Shown piece after piece: positions 46,743 to 55,668 of a stretch of 64,000 nt of DNA. The DNA comes from Lysinibacter sp. HNR (GTDB lineage Bacteria > Actinomycetota > Actinomycetes > Actinomycetales > Microbacteriaceae). Position 1 is the stretch's first letter; each line of letters starts with the position of its first letter. The DNA is taken from contig NZ_CP121684.1 in assembly GCF_029760935.1 (NCBI RefSeq), forward strand, positions 1,612,001-1,676,000, in the 5' to 3' direction. The notes under the pieces were generated by a model. It was not told the origin of the DNA and did not search any database. It saw only the letters and a program-made list of their open reading frames with translations. Position numbers and translations under genes: made by a program.

Positions 46743-47512
46743 CTTCCTCTACCCTCTTCGACCTGACCGGGAAACGGGCCCTTGTCACCGGTTCTAGCCG
46801 GGGCATCGGCAGCACGCTGGCCGAGGGGCTTGCCTCTCACGGAGCCTCCGTTATAGTTCACGGACGTAACGCCACACAGGTGGAACGCACCCGCGAACGC
46901 ATCGCGGAAAGCACACTCACAACGGTGTCTTCCATTCTCTTTGATGTCACAGACGAAACCGCAGTGACCGAAGCTATCCACACGATTGAAAATGATCTGG
47001 GAGCCATCGACATTCTTGTCAACAACGCGGGCATCCAACGAAGAGCCCCGTTCACCGATTTTGCTCTCACCGATTGGAATGACCTGGTCGCTACCAACCT
47101 CACCAGCGCTTTCCTCGTAGGACAACAGGTGGCCCGCCACATGGCACAGCGCGGTGCCGGAAAAATTATCAACATCGGCTCTGTGCAAACCGCGCTCGGG
47201 CGTCCGGGAATCACCCCCTACGCCGCAACCAAGGGTGGTATCGGAATGCTCACCAAGGGAATGTGCGCAGACCTTGCGCCCCTGGGCATCCAGGTAAACG
47301 CCCTCGCCCCCGGGTATTTTGCCACCGATCTCACGGCTGCCCTAGTCGAGAACGCCGAGTTCAGCACGTGGGTACAGAAACGCACTCCCGCGGGCCGCTG
47401 GGGCCAAGCTGAAGACCTGGTGGGGACACTGATCTACCTGGCTTCCTCTGGTTCCGCGTTTGTTAATGGCCAGATTGTCTATGTTGACGGGGGGATGACG
47501 GCCGTTGTCTAG
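46739..47512 (+). CDS. idnO: Gluconate 5-dehydrogenase-like SDR (IdnO type)
   Basis: 257 residues. The start LFDLTGKRALVTGSSRGIGS, HGRNATQVERT, NNAGIQRRAPFTDF and YAATKGGIGMLTKGMCADLA follow the gluconate 5-dehydrogenase pattern. The catalytic Tyr-x3-Lys is in TPYAATKGG. Such enzymes interconvert D-gluconate and 5-keto-D-gluconate with NADP(H). It is translationally coupled to the transporter and overlaps idnD by eight bases, giving a three-gene operon. No gluconate kinase is nearby. Confidence 0.85.
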   Translation: MTSSTLFDLTGKRALVTGSSRGIGSTLAEGLASHGASVIVHGRNATQVERTRERIAESTLTTVSSILFDVTDETAVTEAIHTIENDLGAIDILVNNAGIQRRAPFTDFALTDWNDLVATNLTSAFLVGQQVARHMAQRGAGKIINIGSVQTALGRPGITPYAATKGGIGMLTKGMCADLAPLGIQVNALAPGYFATDLTAALVENAEFSTWVQKRTPAGRWGQAEDLVGTLIYLASSGSAFVNGQIVYVDGGMTAVV

Positions 47513-48581
47513 AACTTCCCCAAGGACGGAAGCGCTTGCACCCGAGACAACAGAGGCGCTTGTCATACACGCGCAGGGCCAGCTCAGCGTTGATACCGTT
47601 ACCCTCTCCCCCGCGTCACCACAGGAGGCACTCATCGATATCGCCTACGGGGGCATCTGCGGCTCGGACCTGCACTACTGGAGCCACGGTGCGGCGGGAG
47701 ACTCAATACTTCGAGAGCCCTTGATTCTGGGGCATGAGGTCTCGGGAATTGTCCGGACCTCTGCGAGAGACGGAAGCGGCCCGGGAGTCGGCACTCGAGT
47801 AACGGTACATCCGGCTCGCCCCGGCCCGGGGGATGGCAGCCGTTACCCTCAGAATCGACCAAATCTCTCCCCCGGCTGTACCTACCTGGGTAGCGCGGCA
47901 CAGTTCCCGCACACCCGGGGGGCCTTTGCCAGGACAATTGCTCTCAGCACCGACATGCTTCGCCCGCTACCCGACACCCTCCCCCTCCGTCGAGCTGCTC
48001 TCGCCGAGCCCACCAGTGTCGCGTGGCACGCGGTCAAACGTGGAGGCGATCCCCGGGGCAAAAGGGTTCTTGTTGTGGGCAGCGGACCCATCGGAACCCT
48101 CATCATCGCTGTTCTTGCCCGGGCGGGAGCATCCGAAATTATTGCGGTAGACATACACGATGGGCCGCTCAATATCGCGCGTTCGGTAGGCGCAACCCGG
48201 ACTCTGCTCGCCCCCGGCGCTCAGAGCATCGCGGGCATTGATGCCGACATCGTCATTGAATCCTCGGGGACCCATCGGGGATTGGCCTCCGCCGTTCGCG
48301 GTGCTACGCGGGGCGGACGCATCGTTATGGTGGGTCTCCTTCCCTCGGGAGAGCAGCCTACCCTCATCTCAATAGCAATCTCACGAGAGCTTGAACTGGT
48401 GGGGTCATTTCGATTTAACTCGGAGATCAACGAGGTGATTCAAGCGCTTGCAGACGGTTCGCTGTGGGTGGATCCAATCATCACTCACGAGTACACGCTA
48501 CTCGACGCCGAGGAGGCATTTAGCATCGCGTCACAGGCGTCGCTATCCAGCAAGGTGCTGCTACGCTTCAGAATGGACTAA
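47505..48581 (+). CDS. idnD: L-idonate 5-dehydrogenase-like zinc-type alcohol dehydrogenase lacking structural-zinc cysteines
   Basis: 358 residues from a TTG that overlaps idnO. GGICGSDLHYWSHGAAGDSI and REPLILGHEVSG match IdnD, with catalytic-zinc ligands Cys52, His77 and Glu78. The Rossmann loop is VVGSGPIGTLIIAV. In the lobe where IdnD normally has four cysteines (PC-xx-C-xx-C-x7-C), this protein reads RPGPGDGSRYPQNRPNLSPG, so all four are replaced; the following GSAAQFPHTRGAF is retained. The predicted reaction is L-idonate to 5-keto-D-gluconate. Its 3' end overlaps a convergent esterase by 21 bases. Confidence 0.85.
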   Translation: MSRTSPRTEALAPETTEALVIHAQGQLSVDTVTLSPASPQEALIDIAYGGICGSDLHYWSHGAAGDSILREPLILGHEVSGIVRTSARDGSGPGVGTRVTVHPARPGPGDGSRYPQNRPNLSPGCTYLGSAAQFPHTRGAFARTIALSTDMLRPLPDTLPLRRAALAEPTSVAWHAVKRGGDPRGKRVLVVGSGPIGTLIIAVLARAGASEIIAVDIHDGPLNIARSVGATRTLLAPGAQSIAGIDADIVIESSGTHRGLASAVRGATRGGRIVMVGLLPSGEQPTLISIAISRELELVGSFRFNSEINEVIQALADGSLWVDPIITHEYTLLDAEEAFSIASQASLSSKVLLRFRMD

Positions 48582-49472
48582 TGTTTTCTTCCCGTGAGAA
48601 GAGGTGACCGCGATAATCCGTCGTAGCGCCGATCGCGCCTCCGATGTCCAGAGAGCGCCAATAAAATCGTGAAAGGCCCCCCGATATACCCGAAGCTCCA
48701 CAGTACCCTGTGCCTCCGTTATTTTTTGTGCGAGCCGCACCGCATCCGGATAGAGCAGGTCGTGAGTGCCCTGATAGATATACACCGGAGGAAGATCGTG
48801 CATATCGCCGTGTAGAACACTCACCAGGGGGTCAGAGGGATCTTTCTCACCAGCCCACCAGCGAGCGGCAAGTTGTAATCCCCCGCGCCTGAGAACCGGA
48901 TCTCGGCGTTTATTTGCGGGAATTTGCGGATTGCTCATGGTCAGGTCAACCCACGGGGCAACAAGAATAACCGCGTCAGGAGCACGCAAGCCCTCATTAC
49001 GGCAGCGCTGAGCCCACCCCAGAGCAAGGGAACCGCCCGCAGAATCACCCATCATAAATATCTCGTGACCATCTGATCGCTCTGTTGCCGTGAGATAAAG
49101 CGTCTCAAGAAACTCATAGGCGTCGGTGGCCGTGTACTCCGGGGCAAGCCCGTACAACGGGACGATAACGGTCGCCCGACTACGACGCAGAAGAGCGGAA
49201 ACTAACCACCAGTGAAACAGGTTGATGGGGACGACAAAACCGCCGCCGTGCAAAAATATAATCTGATCTCCCGAGGGGCTTTTTTGGGGAGTAAGGGTGA
49301 GAACACGCTGTCCCTTCACCCTGGACTCTTCGATGTGAGCGATTTTTCTGATCGACTCGGGAGGGGTCGCTTCTTTGCGAGGGCGGGACACAGCCCTGCG
49401 TATTGTTCTTTCGTTTAAGTAGGGAGGAAACGCGTAAAACAAGACCCTGCTCAGGGTCATTCTCAGCGACAT
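48561..49472 (-). CDS. HSL-type alpha/beta hydrolase (esterase)
   Basis: About 303 residues from an ATG with AGAGGA eight bases upstream; the longer frame adds unrelated residues. The hormone-sensitive-lipase oxyanion motif FLHGGGFV and the nucleophile elbow GDSAGGSLALG are clear; the acid and His lie in YQGTHDLLYPDA and GAFHDFIGA. Substrate unknown; small acyl esters or lactones are typical. It lies at the end of the accessory cluster in the opposite direction and may not belong to it functionally. A terminator separates it from acnA. Confidence 0.87.
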   Translation of the reverse strand: MSLRMTLSRVLFYAFPPYLNERTIRRAVSRPRKEATPPESIRKIAHIEESRVKGQRVLTLTPQKSPSGDQIIFLHGGGFVVPINLFHWWLVSALLRRSRATVIVPLYGLAPEYTATDAYEFLETLYLTATERSDGHEIFMMGDSAGGSLALGWAQRCRNEGLRAPDAVILVAPWVDLTMSNPQIPANKRRDPVLRRGGLQLAARWWAGEKDPSDPLVSVLHGDMHDLPPVYIYQGTHDLLYPDAVRLAQKITEAQGTVELRVYRGAFHDFIGALWTSEARSALRRIIAVTSSHGKKTLVHSEA

Positions 49473-49558
49473 ACAGAATATCCTCTCACTCTCATCGGCC
49501 CTCAAACTCACACTACTCCCTATCCTGCAGAAAGCGGAAGTGGTTGCGGGTTCAACAT

Positions 49559-49592
49559 CACCGCCCCTCCCATAACGATGGGAGGGGCGGTG
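49559..49592 (-). terminator. Strong hairpin after acnA
   Basis: CACCGCCCCTCCCAT (49559-49573) and ATGGGAGGGGCGGTG (49578-49592) form a perfect 15-bp stem with a 4-base loop. A smaller hairpin (ACTAAAG/CTTTAGT, 49609-49626) lies nearer the acnA stop. The T tract is poor on both strands, but the stability suggests termination or mRNA end protection. Confidence 0.7.
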
Positions 49593-49627
49593 CACGGAAG
49601 GTATGAGTACTAAAGTTACCTTTAGTT

Positions 49628-52441
49628 TTACACTAGTGAGCGCAAAACGTATTGCAAGATGCCCCCGTTACGATAATAATCGGCCTCACCCGGGGTATCG
49701 ATACGTACTATCGCGTCAAATTCCACGGGTTTTCTCCCCCCGGCTGAAAAGTTGCTCGGGGTGGCCACAACACGCACCGTCTTGGGGGTCTCACCCTCAT
49801 TGAGCTTCTCAATACCCGTTATATCGAAGGTTTCGGTGCCGTCAAGACCAAGAGAATCCGCGGTCTCTCCCTCTGGGAACTGTAACGGTAGAACACCCAT
49901 GCCGATCAGGTTAGAGCGGTGGATACGCTCAAAGCTCTCGGTGATCACCGCGCGCACGCCCAGCAGGCTCGTTCCCTTGGCAGCCCAGTCACGAGAGGAA
50001 CCGGAACCGTATTCCTTACCTCCAAGCACAACAAGCGGTGTTGCAGCGTCCTGATAGTTTTGTGCCGCGTCGTAGATAAAAGCCTGGGGTCCGTCCTGCT
50101 GAGTAAAGTCGCGAGTGTACCCGCCCTCGACGTCGGTGAGTAGCTGATTTTTCAGGCGAATGTTGGCAAAAGTTCCCCGAATCATCACCTCGTGATTACC
50201 ACGACGGGATCCATAGGAGTTAAAATCCTTGCGTGCAATGCCGTTGGCGATCAGGTACTGGCCCGCGGGAGTATCCGCTTTAATATTTCCAGCGGGGCTA
50301 ATGTGGTCGGTGGTGACAGAGTCTCCCAGTTTAGCAAGAACCCGGGCACCCGCGATATTGGTTACCGGTGTGGTCTCCATCGTCATGCCCTCAAAATACG
50401 GAGGCTTACGCACATAGGTTGATTCACTATCCCACTCAAAAACATTCCCCGTAGGAATCGGAAGAGAGCGCCAGCGGTCATCACCGTCAAAAACACTACC
50501 GTATTTATTGGTGAACATTCCGGTATCAATAGAACTATCAATCGTCGCCTGAACCTCAAGCGGATCGGGCCAGATATCCTTCAGGAAAACGTCGTTTCCT
50601 TCTTTATCCTTACCCAACGAATCACTGTCAAAATCAAAGTTCATTGATCCGGCAAGCGCGTAAGCGATAACAAGAGGGGGGCTTGCCAGGTAGTTCATCT
50701 TAACATCGGGGTTAATGCGTCCCTCAAAGTTACGGTTACCCGACAGCACCGAGGTAACAGCAAGGTCGTTGGCCTGAACAGCGGCAGAGACCTCTTCGGG
50801 AAGCGGGCCCGAGTTTCCGATACAGGTTACACAGCCATAACCCACAAGATAAAAACCAAGCTCCTCTAGGTAGGGTGTGAGACCAGACTTGTCGTAGTAG
50901 TCGGTCACGACCTTAGATCCCGGAGCGAGCGTTGTCTTCACCCAGGGCTTAGCACGAAGTCCCTTTCTCGCGGCGTTACGAGCGAGGAGCCCGGCCGCAA
51001 GCATCACTGAAGGGTTTGAGGTGTTGGTGCACGAAGTAATCGAAGCGATCGTGACCGCACCGTGGTCAATAATATAGCTCTCACCCTTATCGTTGGTGAT
51101 CTTTGCCGGGTTGGAGGCGCCTGCCGGACCCGAGCTGATCAGGATGGGGGCCTCTGAGGTGTGGCCAGCGTCCTCCGGGCTGGAGGATGGCGGGTCCGAG
51201 GCGGGGAATGATTCCATCGACTCACGATCGATGATCGAGTGCGAAACAGTTGCGTAGTTGTTTAGATCGGATGCAAACTGCTCTTTTGCCTGGGTGAGCT
51301 CAATACGATCTTGGGGGCGTTTTGGACCCGCGATTGAGGGAACAACCGTGCTGAGGTCAAGCTCGAGGTACTCACTGAAAACGGGCTCGGCAGTGGAATC
51401 GTGCCACATTTTTTGTAGTTTTGAGTACTGCTCTACCAGAGCAATCTGTTCTTCGCTGCGGCCGGTAAGGCGGAGGTAATCAAGGGTAACGTCGTCAATC
51501 GGGAAGATCGCGGCGGTTGACCCAAACTCGGGGCTCATATTGCCAATAGTGGCCCGGTTTGCAAGGGGAACAGACGCAACTCCCTCACCGTAAAACTCAA
51601 CAAACTTACCCACAACACCGTGCTGACGAAGCAGCTGGGTGATAGTCAGCACAACATCGGTTGCGGTAACACCCGCCGGAATCTGCCCGGAGAGCTTAAA
51701 GCCAACAACCTTGGGAATCAGCATCGAGACGGGCTGTCCCAGCATGGCCGCTTCCGCCTCAATACCGCCAACGCCCCAGCCGAGCACTCCCAGTCCGTTA
51801 ACCATGGTCGTGTGGGAGTCAGTTCCCACACACGTGTCGGGATAAGCCTGGAGCTTGCCCTCAACCTCGCGGGTGTAGGTTACCCGCGCAAGATACTCAA
51901 TGTTTACCTGATGCACGATGCCGGTTCCCGGGGGCACAACCTTAAAGTCGTCAAAGGCGGTTTGACCCCAGCGGAGGAATTGGTAGCGCTCACCGTTACG
52001 CTCATACTCAATCTCAACATTGCGTCGGAACGAATCAGCTGTACCGAAGAGGTCAGAGATAACAGAGTGGTCTATCACAAGCTCTGCGGGTGCAAGCGGA
52101 TTAATCTTGTTGGGGTCGCCACCCAGGTCGGCAACCGCCTCGCGCATGGTTGCGAGGTCAACGATACAGGGCACCCCGGTGAAGTCCTGCATGACAACAC
52201 GCGCCGGGGTAAATTGAATCTCGGTATTGGGCTCCGCCTGAGGGTCCCAGTTGCCCAGTGCCGCGATGTGTTCTCGCGTGACGTTTGCACCATCTTCGGT
52301 GCGAAGAAGGTTTTCCAGCAAAACCTTAAGACTATAGGGCAGCTTCTCATAGCCGGGAACGGAATCGATACGAAAAATCTCGTAGTCCTGCGAACCCACC
52401 GAGAGGGTTCCACGTGCGCCAAAACTGTTAACCACGGTCAC
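49628..52441 (-). CDS. acnA: Aconitate hydratase A
   Basis: 937 residues, the normal length of the IRP1-like aconitase. The [4Fe-4S] ligands are in [12 protein letters not shown] and the [12 protein letters not shown] pair. [29 protein letters not shown] and [15 protein letters not shown] are substrate-site motifs. It isomerises citrate to isocitrate. GTG start, AAGGAG five bases upstream. An acidic Pro/Ser-rich insert around residues 420-440 is common in actinobacteria. A 24-bp near-palindrome sits about 110 bases upstream and may be its operator. Confidence 0.96.
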   Translation of the reverse strand: MTVVNSFGARGTLSVGSQDYEIFRIDSVPGYEKLPYSLKVLLENLLRTEDGANVTREHIAALGNWDPQAEPNTEIQFTPARVVMQDFTGVPCIVDLATMREAVADLGGDPNKINPLAPAELVIDHSVISDLFGTADSFRRNVEIEYERNGERYQFLRWGQTAFDDFKVVPPGTGIVHQVNIEYLARVTYTREVEGKLQAYPDTCVGTDSHTTMVNGLGVLGWGVGGIEAEAAMLGQPVSMLIPKVVGFKLSGQIPAGVTATDVVLTITQLLRQHGVVGKFVEFYGEGVASVPLANRATIGNMSPEFGSTAAIFPIDDVTLDYLRLTGRSEEQIALVEQYSKLQKMWHDSTAEPVFSEYLELDLSTVVPSIAGPKRPQDRIELTQAKEQFASDLNNYATVSHSIIDRESMESFPASDPPSSSPEDAGHTSEAPILISSGPAGASNPAKITNDKGESYIIDHGAVTIASITSCTNTSNPSVMLAAGLLARNAARKGLRAKPWVKTTLAPGSKVVTDYYDKSGLTPYLEELGFYLVGYGCVTCIGNSGPLPEEVSAAVQANDLAVTSVLSGNRNFEGRINPDVKMNYLASPPLVIAYALAGSMNFDFDSDSLGKDKEGNDVFLKDIWPDPLEVQATIDSSIDTGMFTNKYGSVFDGDDRWRSLPIPTGNVFEWDSESTYVRKPPYFEGMTMETTPVTNIAGARVLAKLGDSVTTDHISPAGNIKADTPAGQYLIANGIARKDFNSYGSRRGNHEVMIRGTFANIRLKNQLLTDVEGGYTRDFTQQDGPQAFIYDAAQNYQDAATPLVVLGGKEYGSGSSRDWAAKGTSLLGVRAVITESFERIHRSNLIGMGVLPLQFPEGETADSLGLDGTETFDITGIEKLNEGETPKTVRVVATPSNFSAGGRKPVEFDAIVRIDTPGEADYYRNGGILQYVLRSLV

Positions 52442-52546
52442 GATATCTCCTTACATTGAGCCTGAGTTAATTTTGCTCCCAGAAACCGCGAACCGCCACC
52501 AAGGATTACCTTACCTAGCCTGACAATTCACGGAAATTCCGGGGAA

Positions 52547-52570
52547 AATTATCTCGATATCAAGATAATT
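52547..52570. promoter_or_regulatory. 24-bp near-perfect palindrome upstream of acnA
   Basis: AATTATCT (52547-52554) and AGATAATT (52563-52570) flank a CGATATCA centre; the whole 24 bases is symmetric around GATATC except for one pair of positions. It lies 106-129 bases before the acnA GTG. The form suggests an operator for a dimeric regulator. Confidence 0.6.
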
Positions 52571-52684
52571 CTACCATTGATTTGAGACATTTTTGACACG
52601 CTTAACACCAGCACACAGGCACAGGCACCGTCAAATCATAGACCAAGAATCCTGTACCACGCACTTCGAGAGAAACGGTTCCGA

Positions 52685-53548
52685 CTATTTGTCCGATTCA
52701 CCCGAGGGAGCAGCCTCACCGGCCACCACGTCATTCTCGTTAGATTGGCCCGCAGCGGAAGAATGGCGACCAATACTTGATCGCACCACGAGCCAGGAAA
52801 GCACCACAAGCAACGCAAAAAGCGGCACCCCCATCACAAATCGTGCGATGCCCAGCGCCTCAATCTGTTCCGCGTAGAACAGGGGAAGCTGCACCACAAG
52901 ACGAAGAGCAAAAAGTCCCACCCACATGAGTGTAACCAGCGTCATGATTCGGAAGGTTTTCTTATCCGAGCGCCAGGAGGTACCTATTCCCGTAAAGAAT
53001 CCAATTCCCACACCAATCAGAGGCCATCTCACCACAACCGATACGAGTAGACCCAGCCCCCAGGCAGCATTGGTGAAGAACCCGGTGAGGAAGTAGTCCA
53101 CCGCACGACCGGTAAGCAACGCTATCACCACACAAAAGACAATACCCAAAAGCCCTGACAGGGCGGGGCTGATCGGTTTCCTCCGCACGATCCTGGCAAC
53201 CAGAAAGCCTACGCCGATAATAACGGGAGCGATAACACTCAGCTCAAGCTCATGCGTTAAAATATAAACACCCAAGAAGACTAGGCCGGGCAGCACGGAT
53301 TCAAGCATGCCCCAGTAACCACCCAGGGATTCAAGTACGGCATCTTTTGTGAGCTTTTCCCCGGTTGCCGCGCGCGCAACACTGTCGACCAGGCCAGAGC
53401 GCACGGATCGAGAAGTGGCGCCGGGTTCGGAGATGCCGGGAGGTAAGGGCTCATCCCCTTCGCGATCGCTCACGGGAAGGGACGACTCATCGCCGGGTAA
53501 TTTTCCCTCCGGACTCTCGGGTATCTTGTCACCACTCTGCGCCGCCAT
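52685..53548 (-). CDS. DUF3159 membrane protein
   Basis: About 287 residues from ATG 53548; the frame continues upstream through the DUF3710 gene without a conserved N-terminus. The first 70 residues are acidic and Pro/Ser-rich. A DUF3159-type domain follows, LGGYWGMLESVLPGLVFLGV and then five to six transmembrane helices including GLLGIVFCVVIALLTGRAVD and VRWPLIGVGIGFFTG. Function unknown, found next to DUF3710 and dut in actinobacteria. It starts seven bases after the DUF3710 stop. Confidence 0.85.
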   Translation of the reverse strand: MAAQSGDKIPESPEGKLPGDESSLPVSDREGDEPLPPGISEPGATSRSVRSGLVDSVARAATGEKLTKDAVLESLGGYWGMLESVLPGLVFLGVYILTHELELSVIAPVIIGVGFLVARIVRRKPISPALSGLLGIVFCVVIALLTGRAVDYFLTGFFTNAAWGLGLLVSVVVRWPLIGVGIGFFTGIGTSWRSDKKTFRIMTLVTLMWVGLFALRLVVQLPLFYAEQIEALGIARFVMGVPLFALLVVLSWLVVRSSIGRHSSAAGQSNENDVVAGEAAPSGESDK

Positions 53549-53555
53549 TCTTGTT

Positions 53556-54218
53556 TCAGCTTTCCAAGGAGCCCTGCTCGGTACCGGCTTCCCCAGCCGC
53601 CGCCGCCGGAACGCGAAGAGCGAGTAGGTCGCGTGGGGGCAGAGGCTGTTCCCCGCGCACCACAACCACGCTGCGAAATATCTCGTAGATCTTCTCTCGA
53701 GCATCATCATCAGACAGTGCAGCTCCCGAAACTACACCGCGGAGAAGCCAACGGGGACCATCAACCCCTATAAAACGCACCCGGTTCGAGCCTCCGTCTG
53801 CCGCAGTAATAACAGCTTCAAGCTCCGGGCCAAACACATCCTCTCGTTCATCAACCCGCGCCTTTTGCGCAACAAGCTGTTCGCGAATCTGCTCACGAAC
53901 CTCATGCCACAGACCGGTGCTACGAGGAGCAGAGAAAGCCTGCAATTGCAGGGTGGATTGGTGGTAGTCAAGTGATACAGCAACGATTCTCTGGGTACCC
54001 TCCTCCACATCAAGGCGCATTTGAATCCCCTCACGGGGCAAAATTTTAAGTGACCCGAGGTCAACGTAAGGTCGCACCGCACTCGCCTCTGAAGCGTCGA
54101 AGGGTCCCTCCACTTCGCGATCAGTTGGCGCAGACTTCGATTCGTCTACTGTCGGTTCCGTTGAGGCGCCCTCGGACTCTGCACTCGAGTCATCGGTCTT
54201 TTTCGTGTTATCAGCCAT
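53556..54218 (-). CDS. DUF3710 family protein
   Basis: About 220 residues from an ATG with AAAGGA eight bases upstream. An acidic/Ser-rich N-terminus precedes the conserved part: GPFDASEASAVRPYVDLGSL, LPREGIQMRLDVEEGTQRIV, LQLQAFSAPRSTGLWHEVRE and GVDGPRWLLRGVVSG. This is the usual DUF3710 pattern. Function is unknown. It lies four bases after dut and in front of DUF3159, a conserved actinobacterial set. Confidence 0.88.
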   Translation of the reverse strand: MADNTKKTDDSSAESEGASTEPTVDESKSAPTDREVEGPFDASEASAVRPYVDLGSLKILPREGIQMRLDVEEGTQRIVAVSLDYHQSTLQLQAFSAPRSTGLWHEVREQIREQLVAQKARVDEREDVFGPELEAVITAADGGSNRVRFIGVDGPRWLLRGVVSGAALSDDDAREKIYEIFRSVVVVRGEQPLPPRDLLALRVPAAAAGEAGTEQGSLES

Positions 54219-54222
54219 GAGA

Positions 54223-54675
54223 TTATCCTTTCGAGTGTGCTGCGCCGTATCCGGTTGAGCCAAAGCCAGACTCACCCCGGTCGCTTCCGGGCAGTGTTTC
54301 CACCCGAATAAAGTTTGCCCGAGACACTCGCATAAATATCACCTGAGCGATGCGATCGCCGGGGTTCACCGTATAAGCCTTATTCTTATCAGTGTTAAGC
54401 AGGGTTACCCTGACCTCGCCGCGATACCCGGCGTCCACGGTTCCCGGTGAGTTTAACACCGTGATACCGTGCTTGGTTGCCAGACCACTGCGAGGTACCA
54501 CAAAAGCCACATACCCGTCGGGCAGCGCAAAAGATACTCCGGTAGGCACCAGGGCGCGCTCTCCCGGCTCCAGCACCACGTGCTCTGTACTACAGAGGTC
54601 AGCGCCCGCATCACCGGCATGCGCGTAGGTTGGCGGGTGGTCTGCACGGATCAGTACGTCAACTGCTTCATTCAC
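54223..54675 (-). CDS. dut: dUTP diphosphatase
   Basis: About 150 residues, trimeric dUTPase with all five motifs: AGDAGADLCS, VPRSGLATKHG, GTVDAGYRGEVRV, GDRIAQVIF and RGESGFGSTG. It hydrolyses dUTP to dUMP. The GTG at 54675 gives the usual NEAVDVLIRAD start; an ATG at 54696 is also in frame. TACGCT lies exactly seven bases before the GTG, suggesting a leaderless message. Divergent from the DUF3093 gene with only 44 bases between starts. Confidence 0.93.
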   Translation of the reverse strand: MNEAVDVLIRADHPPTYAHAGDAGADLCSTEHVVLEPGERALVPTGVSFALPDGYVAFVVPRSGLATKHGITVLNSPGTVDAGYRGEVRVTLLNTDKNKAYTVNPGDRIAQVIFMRVSRANFIRVETLPGSDRGESGFGSTGYGAAHSKG

Positions 54676-54719
54676 TCTTATTAGCGTAGCCCACATTCAG
54701 AATCTGATAGTCATAGAGT

Positions 54720-55166
54720 ATGCGTTTTTATTCTGAACGACTCGTGCCCGGCGTCTGGACCTTTGTTGCGACTTTTCTGATTGTTCCCGGAACAGTCCTG
54801 GTAATCTTCCCCATCAATCAGATGGTGGCAGTCATTTCTGCCGCTGTGCTATACCTTCTTTGCGTCACGCTGCTCATTGCGACCAGCCCTGTGGTGCGTG
54901 TTGAGAAAGGACAACTCAACGCCGGCCGAGCCAAGATTTCTGTGAATCACCTGGGAAAAATTGAGCACTATGATGGGGACGATGCAACACAGCAGCGCGG
55001 CCCCCTACTGGACGCCCGCGCCCACCTAGTTATTCGGGGTTGGGTAAGCGCTATCGTTCGGATCGAACTAAACGACCCGCAAGACCCAACCCCCTACTGG
55101 ATTATTTCAACTCGTCACCCGCAACAACTGGCCGACGCCATTCGTCAGGCGCAGGAGCAAAGTTAA
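54720..55166 (+). CDS. DUF3093 family membrane protein
   Basis: 148 residues. The start MRFYSERLVPGVWTFVATFL and a two-helix membrane hairpin (to about residue 60) precede a cytoplasmic beta domain with VRVEKGQLNAGRAKISVNHL and RGWVSAIVRIELNDPQDPTP. ISTRHPQQLADAI near the end is a hallmark of the family. Function unknown. No ribosome-binding site is visible. The stop is one base from the DUF4193 stop on the other strand. Confidence 0.88.
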   Translation: MRFYSERLVPGVWTFVATFLIVPGTVLVIFPINQMVAVISAAVLYLLCVTLLIATSPVVRVEKGQLNAGRAKISVNHLGKIEHYDGDDATQQRGPLLDARAHLVIRGWVSAIVRIELNDPQDPTPYWIISTRHPQQLADAIRQAQEQS

Positions 55167-55167
55167 C

Positions 55168-55458
55168 CTAGGCGGCGCACTCGCGGCAAATGGGGCCAAG
55201 CTTGGTCTCGTGATCGATCTGGGAACGATGACGAACAAGAAAACAGTTCACGCAGGTGAACTCGTCATCCTGTGGTGGCAGTACGACAACATCAAGTTCC
55301 ATATCGGACAGATCAGCACCGGCAAGTTCGAATCCAGGATTGTCAGCATCCTCTGAATCCACAACTCCCGAAAGTTTATCGGGGACACGCTCTTTTAAAG
55401 CTTCAATTGATTCAGAGTCATCATCAGATTTGCGGGGAGCGTCGTAATCAGTCGCCAT
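55168..55458 (-). CDS. DUF4193 zinc-ribbon protein
   Basis: 96 residues. The start ATDYDAPRK, an acidic middle, and a C-terminal zinc ribbon with CVNC and CREC pairs (FTCVNCFLVRHRSQ, GPICRECAA) match DUF4193, a small actinobacterial family near dut. It may bind RNA or RNA polymerase, but this is guesswork. It stands alone on the minus strand between DUF3093 and sepH. Confidence 0.9.
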   Translation of the reverse strand: MATDYDAPRKSDDDSESIEALKERVPDKLSGVVDSEDADNPGFELAGADLSDMELDVVVLPPQDDEFTCVNCFLVRHRSQIDHETKLGPICRECAA

Positions 55459-55668
55459 TCTTTTCCATTTTCTTTATTCAACAGTGTGAACCCATGAATT
55501 ATGGGAGACGGCGATAGTTTGCACGAAAGTCGCAAGAAGTGCAAACTCAACTCAGGAGACTCTCAGGTTTTTAATCCCAATATCACGGCGCGCCCGCGAT
55601 ATTTCCCGGCTTTTTCGATGTGCGTGACAAGATTGATGAACGCGACCTACATACCGGAGGCAGAAATT

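Noticed and set aside
52500-52518. DtxR/IdeR-type iron box near acnA
   Set aside because: Only about 12 of 19 positions fit the consensus I recall, and the inverted symmetry is poor. Kept out of the feature list.
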